Source: Gorsachius magnificus (lineage: Eukaryota > Chordata > Aves > Pelecaniformes > Ardeidae). Taken from it: a DNA stretch of 64,000 bases. Under the pieces are notes generated by a model that worked only from the letters and a program-made list of their open reading frames with translations, was not told where the DNA came from and ran no database searches. The stretch is taken from assembly GCA_034008185.1 (NCBI GenBank), contig CM067081.1, forward strand, positions 83,596,765 through 83,660,764, in the 5' to 3' direction. A program made the translations under genes and the position numbers. Of the stretch, positions 1-9,102 are shown piece by piece (positions within the stretch are counted from its first letter, which is position 1; every line of letters begins with the position of its first letter).

Positions 1-3000
1 TGAATACGAGTTAACTAATTAAAAATCAGCAGCACCTCTGAAGACTTTTCCCATGGGACAAGGGGATAGTGTTCATTCCTCTGGCTTTCTGTGCTTACTT
101 ACAGTGTGCCGGTCATCCCTACACCTGAGCGAGTCACTCTTCAGATCCCATTTATAGCCACGGGCAAAGCGTAGTCATGCTTTTTGGGTGCTGTTCATCC
201 GATGTATGTGGAATGAATCACACCCTGGCAGCGCTTGTTTCTTCCGCTGACGTTCAAGGAAGCCTGAGGCAATTCTCACGAGGTGCTCTTATTGCAGGGT
301 GCGGTATGTCGAGCCGGATAAATCCCATCGAGAAAAACTAATAAAAGTGCAAAAAGTTGGTAAAGGGAAATGTGGCGATGCTGGCTGTTCAGAGATACCA
401 GCCCACCTAAGCCGATAGATGGCAGCCTTGTAAATGGCGATGCACAACCCTCGCCTGAAACAGCCGTGCTGGGGGGCTGAGCCGGTTGCTCTGGAGGAGC
501 AAAAGATCTGGCAGATAGGCCTGCCTCCTGCACTTCTGGCTCGCCAAAACATGCCGCCTTCCCTTAGCTTTTAGATGGCACGAAGTCTCCCTTTTTCATG
601 AAAGCTAACAACGGAACCTTGTGCCACCCATATTTCCAGAGTCCGAAAACCAAAAAAGGACGGAGCACTCAGCTAGTACTTAAATTTCTATTTCTGGAGG
701 CTGGAACATTTGGCGTAGCATCTTACGATGATTTAGATCAGAATTTTATGTGGTAATTTTACGCAGTATACACACACAATAAAATATTATAACGATACAT
801 TTTCATCTTGTCTTTGAATTTTATTCTGGTGGTCTTTAGTAATTGGATTTATTTCATGTATCTTTGTTAATTTTGGCATTATTATACAGCAACAGCTTTT
901 TAAGTTTATAATTAGGAAACACAGGTGACATTGTGCTGTTCCTCTTGTACAGAAAAAAAGAATTGAATTGTTTCACATTTGTCTTCAGTTATTTTCAGTT
1001 TTGAAAACTCATTAGTAATGTCAGAAGTGCTTTAAATGAGTGCAGTCAGCAGCAGGTAACATGTGAAGAGGGCACAGCAGGAATGAAGACTGTAAAGAGA
1101 CCAGAAGATGTGGGCCAGGTTTTGATTCCTTTGCCCAAGAAGGGACTCAGTGCCTTGATTGGATCAGGGAAGAGCTGTGCAGCCAAACGGCTGCAACCGC
1201 AGCAGCGCGGGAGGGAACCGGGTCTCCTGGTAAATCCTGTGCATGCTCCGTCTAGGCAGAATAGCTTCCGCTCCATCAGCAGTTCTCCTGGCTTAAGTCC
1301 TACCATGTACAAAGTAAGAGTCTTTTCGATACAAGCTCCTCACACCTGAGTGTGGTCCCAAGAAAGTGTGTTGAATCAAACTGCATGTGGGTTAAACCAG
1401 CACCGTACTTGGCTTCATTATTCCCCTTCCCCCTCTATTTTTTGTAACATTGCTAAGCCCCAAATGATTCCCAAATACATATGGGACGCACACATAGGGA
1501 TACTGAAATAACCCCCCTAATTATCAGAATTTAGTCCACAAAACTCATGATATCCAAGTTAATGCCCCAGACTAATATTTAATCCACTCAGGTGTATGTT
1601 AGCATTGTAATACTTTGCAAATGAGTTATAACCATTAATAATGACTAAATAACATTCAGCATTTTACTACAGAGTTGGGTTGGTTGGTTTTTTTTTTCTC
1701 TGCTTTGACAAACGTGGCATATTAAGGATACAGCTGGCTTCCTGAAAGACTTTTTAGGTTTTTGTTGTTTTTATTTGTACACTGAATTTCTTCATTGGTC
1801 TTTGAAATATCATGAGCTCCCTAAGAAGTGTGGGTACAGAGATTCCACCAAAATTAATAGGCATCTATGTGTAGAAAGAGTTTGTGCAGATCCCGTGGGT
1901 TGGGATCAGGTTTGCTTATTATTGTGCATGTTAACTTCTGCATAACCTTAAAAATCAGCCTTTGATTGACCAGAGGGTAGTCACAGAAGTGCTGAATAAC
2001 ACTTTGAATTCAATTAAAATCACTCAGCTATGTACTTTGTCAGGCCATGTAGATGTTTAGTAGCATTGCTGTCCATCATCTTTCTTCTTTTCTTCCTTTC
2101 TTCTATTATTTCTTGTGCCTACTTGTTGTGTCCACAGCTATTAATGCTGGCTGCTTGTTTGTGAGCCACAGCTCGCTCTCCCTTTGAATTGTTATTGCAG
2201 GCTGCCTCACTGATGGTGTTGCCATGACCTTTTGAATTTCCACAATTGTAAATGGCTGTGCTCAGTACAGTAGGTGGTAATAAATATACACATAGCTGCA
2301 CCTAGATCCTGAGACAGACCACTGCACGCTGACCCATCTTCCTGCTACAAGAAGGCTTTGAAGGAGGCAAAAAGGCTTCCTCTGTGTTATCTATATCCTC
2401 CGCTATAAAAGGCTTTAGTCACAGGTACTTTGAACTAAGACTAGAAGTGGGCTGAGAAGCAGCGCAGAATATAGATTAGGTGTGTACTCGTGTTGACCTG
2501 CCCCAAGTAAGGGGAGGCTGCCTGAGCCTGCAAATGCATTGCTCAGTCTCCACAGGACTGGGAAGGACAAGATGCCTATTACACTGCTCCAAGAGCTGCA
2601 GAAGGTTCTGGACACAAGGACAGGAGATGGCAATGGCTCTTCAGCTAGGTGCACAGGTGGATTGCAACCCAGCAAAGTCAGTCGCAGCAGCTTCTTCTAG
2701 CAGCCAAGGATTTAACTGACCCCATCGGCTGTGGAGCCAGCACAACCCTGACAGGTATGGCTCTGGTGGAAGAGCCACATCTGAACTGCTTATAAGTCTC
2801 CTGTAGTCCAGGAGCTACATGTGGCCCTTTAGTATCATGGTTCCTGAGGTTTTCCAGGGTAGTTCTTTAGGGGTCAAATTAGATCTGTGAAACCTGAAAC
2901 TGACTCAGGAGTCAACTAACAGGAAGGAGAGGGAAAAAATCCCCAGATGTAGTAGAGGACATAAGTGCATGACTTTTAGATGCCTAATCCACAAGGTGGG

Positions 3001-3635
3001 ATCTGTTCTCTCAGAAAAAGACGCATGTCTCTCTCTTTTAGGTGGCAATGAAAAGTCATGATGAATGTGCCCCCTCTGGTTATAGGAGAGCTTGCTAAGT
3101 ACATCACTTCCATAGAAAATGAGACATCTGGGTTTAACTCCCTTCTAAGCCTCAGAGGCTTAATACTTACCCCTTGAGAACAAACAAACCACTTACCTCT
3201 TGCTGACCTTGAAAGCCTGACTCCTGTTTATAGGCCAGCATCAACATTTTTTCATTCCATCTTTTGTATGTGTCCACAGACATTATTTGGCAAGCCATTC
3301 TGCAGGCTTTGCCAGAGATATTGCAATGCTCCAGACACAAATATTTTGGACAACTTAGAGAAAAAAAAACCAGACAGGCTTGAAGTGACTTGAAATTTAG
3401 GGGAATAAAATAGCATGTTCCAGTAGGAATGAGTAATCATGAAAAAGATATTAGGTAGGTGCATAAATTGTGAATATTCTGAGGATCAACAGTTTGTTTT
3501 ATTTGTCTAATCACAAACTGCATGCAGTTTCTCTGTATAATTTCTTCCATTATGTTATTTCAGTGAGAATGCTCTCCTGGGTTGAAGTTTTCATAAAAAT
3601 ATTTGCTATTGCTCTCAGTGTAGTTTGTTCCTACA
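1..3635. other. Unassigned AT-rich DNA, no supported gene
   Basis: I see no recognisable coding exon, RNA gene or repeat family here. Short ORFs on both strands (for example around 1046-1349 and 2415-2719) overlap each other in opposite directions and resemble no family I know. A pyrimidine-rich run lies near 2085-2115, just before an AT-balanced unique stretch at about 2110-2300. The stretch could be intergenic or intronic; the sequence does not decide. Confidence 0.6.
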
Positions 3636-4351
3636 ATCATAGAATAGAATCATAGAGTCATTAAGGTTGGAAAAGACCTCCGAGATCATCAAGTCCAACC
3701 ATCAACCCAACACCACTGTGCCTACTAAACCACGTCCCAAAGCACCTTGTCTACTCATTTTTTAAATACCTCCAGGGATGGGGACTCGACCGCTTCCCTG
3801 GGCAGCCCATTCCAATGCTTAACAACCCTTTCAGTGAAAAAAATTTTCCTAGTAGCCAAACTAAACATCCCCTGGCACAACTTGAGGCCATTTCCTCTGG
3901 TTCTGTCACTTGTTACTTGGGAGAAGAGACCAACCCCCACCTCACTACAGCCTCCTGTCAGGCAGTCGTAGAGGGCGATCAGGTCTCCCCTCAGCCTCCT
4001 CTTCTCCAGGCTAAACAACCCCAGTTCCCTCAGCCACTCCTCGTAAGACTTGTGCTCCAGGTCCTTCACCAGCTTGATTGCCCTTCTCTGGACATGCTCC
4101 AGCTCCAGCTCCTCAGTGTCCTTCTTGTAGTGAGAGGCTGAAAACAGAACACAGTATTTGAGGTGCAGCCTCACCAGTGCTGAGTACAGGGGCACAATCA
4201 CTTCCCTGCTGCTGCTGGCCACACTAGTCCTGATACAATCCAGGGTGCTGTTGGCCTTCTTGGCCACCTGGGCACACTGCTGGCTCATGTTCAGCCAGCT
4301 GTCCACCAACTCCCCCAGGTCCTTTTCTGACAGGCAGCTTTCCAGCCACTC
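3636..4351 (-). mobile_element. CR1 LINE, 5'-truncated copy (copy A)
   Basis: This is a non-LTR retrotransposon fragment read on the minus strand. Its 3' end lies at about 3636, where the plus strand shows AATCATAGAAT followed by a block ending GGTTGGAAAAGACC, the reverse complement of the avian CR1 3' terminus. The minus-strand ORF at 3755-4309 encodes the end of the reverse-transcriptase [16 protein letters not shown], then the HLKYC-type motif, then [20 protein letters not shown]. The RT catalytic core and everything upstream are absent, as is usual for CR1 copies truncated during target-primed reverse transcription. The 5' break lies at about 4351, exactly where the 3' tail of a second CR1 begins, so the two elements are head-to-tail. 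The copy is dead. Confidence 0.95.
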
Positions 4352-4434
4352 TTAGAATCATAGAATCATCTAGGTTGGAAAAGACCTTTAAGATCATCAA
4401 GTCCAACTGTTAACCTAACCCTGCCATCCCACCA

Positions 4435-7057
4435 CTAAACCATGTCCCTAAGCACCTCGTCTACCCGTCTTTTAAACACCTGCAGGGATGGGGACTTGAC
4501 CACCTCCCTGGGCAGCCCATTCCAGAGCCTGACAACCCTTTCTGTGAAGAAATTTCTCCTAATGTCTAACCTAATCCAGCCCTGGTGCAACTTTAGACTG
4601 TTCCCCCTCGTCCTATCGTCTGTTACCAGGGAGAAGAGGCCGACCCCCACCTTGCTACAGCCTCCTGTCAGGCAGTTGTAGAGGGCGGTAAGGTCTCCCC
4701 TCAGCCTCCTCTTCTCCAGACTAAACAACCCCAATTCCCTCAGCCGCTCCTCATCACACTTGTGCTCCATACCCCTCACCAGCTTTGTTGCTCTTCTCTG
4801 GACATATTCCAGCAATGCAACATCTTTCTTGTAGTGAGGAGTATTCAAGGTGCGGCCTCACCAGCACCAAGTACAGGGGCAAGGCTCTTCTCCCAGCCTG
4901 TAGCATTGCATGGGGTTGTTGTGACCAAAGTGCAGGACCCAGCACTTGGCATTGTTGAACCTCATACAGTTGGCCTCGGCCCATTGATCCAGCCTGTCCA
5001 GGTCCCTCTGCAGTGTCCTCCTCCCCTCGAGTAGATTGACACTCCCACACAGTTTGGTGTCATCGGCAAACTTACTGAGGGTACACTCAATCCCCTCATC
5101 CAGGTCATTGATAAAGATATTAAACAGAACTGGGCCCAGAATGGAGCCCTGGGGAACACCGCTTGTGACCGGCTGCCAACTGTATTTAACTCCATTTACC
5201 ACAACTGTCTGGGCTTGGCCACCTACCAGTTTTTTACCCCGTAAAGAGTACACCTGTCCAAGCCATGAGCCACCAGCTTCTGTAGGAGAATGCTGTGGGA
5301 AACTGTGTCAAAGGCTTTAGTAAAGTCCGAGTAGGCAACATCCACAGCCTTTCCCTCATCCACTAGCCGGGTGACCTGGTCATAGAATGAGAACAGGTTG
5401 GTCAAGCAGGACCTGCCTTTCATGAACCCATGCTGGCTGGGCCTGGTCCCCTGGTTGTCCTGCACATGCCTGGTGAGTGCACTAAAGATGAACCGTTCCA
5501 TAATCTTCCCCGGTTCTGAGGTCAGGCTGACAGAGCTGTAGTTTTCCGGATCCTCCTTCCGGCCCTTCTTGTATCTGGGCGTCACATTGGCAAGCCTCCA
5601 ATCACCTGGGACCTCCCCTGTTAATCAGGACTGCTGATAAATGATGGAGAGTGGCTTGGCAAGCTCCTCTGCCAACTCCTTCAGCACTCTTGGGTGGATC
5701 CCATCCGGCCCCATAGACTTGTGGATGTCCAGGTGGCATAGCAGGTCATAGACTGCTTCCTCTTGGATTATGGGGGGTTTATTCTGCTCCCTGTCCCTGT
5801 TGTCCAGCTCAGGGGACTGAATACCCAGGGGATAACTGGTCTGACTATTAGAGACTGAGGCAAAGAAGGCATTAAGCACCTCAGCCTTTTCCTCATCCTT
5901 GGTGGCGATGTTCTCCACCGCATCCAATAAAGTATGGAGATTCTCCTTGGCTCTCTTTTTGCTGTTAGTGTATTTGTACAAACATTTTTTTGTTATCTCA
6001 TGACAGTGGCCAGATTGAGTTCTAGCTGGGCTTTTGCCTTTCTAATTTTCTTTCTATGTGACCTAATGAGATCCCTGTACTCTTCTTGAGTTGCCTGCCC
6101 CTTCTTTGAAAAGTGGTAAACTCTCGTTTTTTTTTCCTGAGTCCCAGCAAAAGCTCCCTGTTCAGCCAGGCCGGTTGTCTTCCCTGCCGATTTGTCTTGT
6201 GGCACATAGGGACAGCCTGCTCCTGTGCCTTTAAGACTTCCTTCTTGAAGAATGCCCAGCCTTCCTGGACCCTGTTGCCTTTCCGGACAGTCTCCCAAGG
6301 GACTCTCTCAACCAGTGTCCTGAACAGGTTAAAGTCTGCCCTCCAGAAGTCCATGGTAGTGGTTTTGCTGACCCCCTCATTACTTCGCCAAGATTCAAGA
6401 ACTCTATCATTTCAAGGGCGCTAAGCCCAAGACAGCCTCTGACCACCACGTCTCCCACCAGTCCTTCTCTGTAAACAGCAGGTCAAGTGAAGCACATTCC
6501 CTGGTAGGCTCACTTACCAGCTGCGTCAGGAAGTTATCTTCCACACACTGCAGGAACCTCCTAGACTGTTTCTTCTCTGCTGTGTTGTATTTCCAGCAGA
6601 TGTCCGGTAAGTTGAAGTCCTCCATGACAACAAGGGCTAGCGATTGAGACACTTCTGCCAGCCGCTTATAGAATGCTTCATCTACTTCTTCATCCTGGTT
6701 GGGTAGTCTATAACAGACTCCCAGCAGGATATCTACCTTGTTGGCCTTCCCCCTGATTCTTACCCATAACAACTTGATCTTTTTGTCACCATCATCAAGC
6801 TCTAGACAGTCAAAACACTCCCTGACATACAGAGCCACACCACCGCCTCTTCTTCCTTGCCTATCCCTTCTGAAGAGTTTATAGCCATCTGTTGCAGCAC
6901 TCCAGTCATGGGAGTCATCCCACCACATTTCTGTGATGGCAGCTAAGTCATAGCTATCCTGCTGCACAATGGCTTCCAGCTCCTCCTGTTTGTTGCCCAC
7001 GCTGTATGCATTGGTGTAGGTGCACTTGAGCTGGGCTATTGATTTCACCCCCAACAT
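4435..7057 (-). pseudogene. CR1 ORF2 remnant: endonuclease plus reverse transcriptase (copy B)
   Basis: This is the replication protein of the LINE: it nicks target DNA (APE-type endonuclease) and copies the RNA at the nick (reverse transcriptase). The 217-residue segment from 7057 shows AITEMWWD (catalytic Glu at residue 43), GGGVALYV, and MEDFNLPDICW at 145-155, where the usual Gly before DFN is Glu. The final SDH motif appears as SAL near 6410-6420, so the catalytic His is lost. RT segments follow: MGPDGIHPRVL (ORF 5625-5981), [13 protein letters not shown] (5223-5585), and [13 protein letters not shown] with an intact FADD at 5059-5070. The reading frame shifts near 6460, near the T-run around 6130, near 5985 and near 5230, several of these at homopolymers, and a stop lies between 5585 and 5625. 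It is clearly non-functional. Confidence 0.92.
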
Positions 7058-7119
7058 TGGCGTGATACCCCCAGGCTCCTCTCTAGCGAGCCTGATTATA
7101 TCCTCTTCCCTCTTTGAAC

Positions 7120-8500
7120 CTAGTTTAAAGCCCTTTTGATGAGCCCTGCCAACTCATGAGCGAGGATCCTTTTCCCCCTTTGAGATAGCTGAACTCCATC
7201 TGTAGCCAGCAGGCCCAGTGCCATGTAGACCTCCCCATGATCAAAAACCCCAAAATTCCTCCGATGGCACCAGCCTCTGAGCCACATGTTAATCAAGTGA
7301 GTTTTCCTGTTCTTTTCAGTATTCTTCCCTGCCACTGATGGGATTGAGGAAAACACTGCCTGTGCTCCTGATCCTTCAACCAATCGCACCAGTGCCCCGG
7401 AGTCCCTTTTGATTGCTTTTGGACTTCTCTCCACAACCCTATCACTGCCAACCTGCATAACCAGCAGCAGGTGATCATCAGAGGGACGTACCATACTGGG
7501 GAGTTTCCTAACCCTGGCCCCAGGGAGGCAGCAGACGTCCCTGTGGGATGGGTCTGGTCAGCGTATTGGGTCCTCTGTTCCTCTCAGAAGGGAATAACTT
7601 ATGACAATTACCCTCCTTTTTTCTTTAACAGAAGCAGCCATAATGCGTGGGGCTGACTGTCTCACCCTAGGCAACCCCCTGCATAGACCTTCACCCACAT
7701 CCTCATTTGCCTGTCCCTCAAGTTCCAGAGCCCCTTATCTGCTGTCTAAGGGCAACTGGGAAGGTGAGGGAGGCCAGGAGGGGGTATGCCTGATGCCCCG
7801 AACAGGGACCTGTTTCCGTTCCCCGCCCCCGTCCCTTAGGTCCCCTTCCTTCTGCTTGGTGGAAGGAAGCTAGGGGATCCTCTGCTTCTTGTGAAGCCTC
7901 CGTCTCCTGCCTTGGCCTCAGGGTTGGTAGGATGTGGCTCCACCAGTGTATCTCCCTCTCACACTCCCTGATTCTCCTCAACCTTTCCTCTTCCTCTTTC
8001 AGCTCTGCCACCAGGCTGAGCAGATCATCCACCTGGTCACATCAAAACCAACTGTTGTCTCTGCCGCCCTCAGGTACGAGTGACAGGTTCGGGCACTCCT
8101 TGCAGCTGGAGACCTGGACCACTGTATGTTTGTGTGGGAACTCCATTTGGGCCGCCACATTCCTTCTGGTGATGGCTTTTGGGTGAGTGGAAACCATAGC
8201 TGGGTCCTCTCCTGGGAGGGCGATGACCACTAGTGGGGAGCTACCCTTTAGAACCAGGAAGAGGACCGTGCCCTGCCCACGCAAACTGCTGTGCCACCCT
8301 CTTCTGCCATGCCACGTCACGTTTGCCACGCTCCCTGGGGCCTGCTCTTGTATGCAAGGGGGTTTGGCCGCCATCACTCTTGTCCCTGCCCATGCTAAGT
8401 CAGAGGTGCCACTCGGAGCTCGCTCTTTCCTGCTCTGGGGGGTGGGGGGTTGAGGTACCCTCTCTCTCCCTGCGCTTTTGTCTTGACCATTTTGCCACAT
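7120..8500 (-). pseudogene. CR1 ORF1 remnant with esterase-like domain (copy B)
   Basis: This is the first protein of the CR1 element, thought to bind nucleic acid and to carry an SGNH/GDSL-esterase-like domain. Reading starts at the ATG at 8500 (MWQNGQDKSAG). The next segment contains a small Cys-containing stretch (SSCKECPNLSLVPEGG). An in-frame TGA at 8042-8044 follows, and the same frame then continues as DDLLSLVAELKEEEERLRRI, a likely coiled coil. A frameshift lies between about 7718 and 7494. The last segment (7494-7120) is the esterase-like half, with MQVGSDRV, FSSIPSVAG and a terminal block reading DGVQLSQRGKRI. I expect the family to read DGVH there, so the catalytic histidine appears replaced by glutamine. 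The ORF is broken by at least one stop and one frameshift. The SGNH assignment comes from what is known of CR1 ORF1, not from a search. Confidence 0.8.
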
Positions 8501-8549
8501 TTTTGCCGCTTTAGGGAGCCCCTGGAGCGATCCTTGGTGGCTTCACTGA

Positions 8550-8554
8550 AAATC
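8550..8554. repeat. Target-site duplication, left copy (AAATC)
   Basis: The five bases AAATC directly abut the left edge of the solo LTR and recur exactly at 9098-9102 on its right edge. A 5-bp duplication is what ERVL-type integrases usually leave. Confidence 0.85.
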
Positions 8555-9097
8555 TATTGTGGTTTAACCCAGCAGGCAGCTGAACACCACGCAGCCGCTT
8601 GCTCGCTCACTCCCCCCCTCCCTGAGTGGGATGGGGAAGAGGAATTGGAAAAAAAAAAAAAGAAAGTAAAACCCATGGGTTGAGATAAAGTTTAATAAAG
8701 CAGCAGAGGAAAATAATAATAATAATAATAATAATAATCATGGTAATAGGATATACAGAATATACAAAACAAGTGATGCACAATGCTATTGCTCACCACA
8801 CGCTGACTGATGCCCAGCCCATCCTGAGCAGCGATCCCTCTCCCCCACCAGCCAACTGCCTCCAAGCGTGATGCCATATGGTCTGGAATAGCCCTTTGGC
8901 CAGTTTGGGTCAGTTGTCCTGGATGTGCCCCCTACCACCTTCTTGTGCCCCTGGCAGAGCAGGAGAAGCTGTAAACACTGCTTAGCAACAACTAAAACAT
9001 CAGTGTGTTATTAATATTATTCTAGTACCAAATCCAAAACACAGCAGTGTGCCAGCTGCTAGGAAGAAAATTAACTACCCCAGCCAAAACCAGGACA
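8555..9097 (-). mobile_element. Solo LTR of an avian endogenous retrovirus (ERVL-like)
   Basis: This is a 543-bp long terminal repeat in minus orientation. Read on its own strand it starts TGTCCTGG and ends with a CACAATA-type end, close to the canonical TG...CA. It contains a (TTA)n run (8711-8738 on the plus strand) and an ATTAAA-type polyadenylation signal close to it. The same family occurs in the opposite direction at 29196-29756, with extended similarity from end to end. No retroviral gag, pol or env sequence is next to it, so it is a solo LTR left by recombination between the two LTRs of a provirus. The perfect 5-bp flanking duplication supports a single intact insertion event and points to an ERVL-like integrase. 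The family name is not certain from sequence alone. Confidence 0.9.
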
Positions 9098-9102
9098 AAA
9101 TC
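9098..9102. repeat. Target-site duplication, right copy (AAATC)
   Basis: This is an exact match to 8550-8554 across the solo LTR, and it fixes the LTR boundary at 9097. Confidence 0.85.

Larger units (their letters stand above)
4352..8554 (-). mobile_element. CR1 LINE, near full length (copy B)
   Basis: This is a long minus-strand CR1 of about 4.2 kb. From 5' to 3' on its own strand it has ORF1 (about 8500 to 7120), ORF2 with an endonuclease (about 7057 to 6400) and a reverse transcriptase (about 5980 to 4435), then a short 3' UTR and an octamer-type tail ending at about 4352. Most CR1 copies in bird genomes are a few hundred bases, so one keeping both ORFs is uncommon. Its 5' limit is uncertain: a solo LTR begins at 8555 and I do not recognise CR1 sequence beyond the LTR at 9103. 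Both ORFs carry stops and frameshifts, so it cannot move by itself. Confidence 0.93.

Noticed and set aside
2085..2115. Pyrimidine-rich run as a splice acceptor for a downstream exon
   Set aside because: No open frame of convincing character follows it, and such runs are common in this DNA.
4442..5320. Plus-strand ORFs across the long CR1
   Set aside because: They are antisense shadows of the minus-strand CR1 ORF2.
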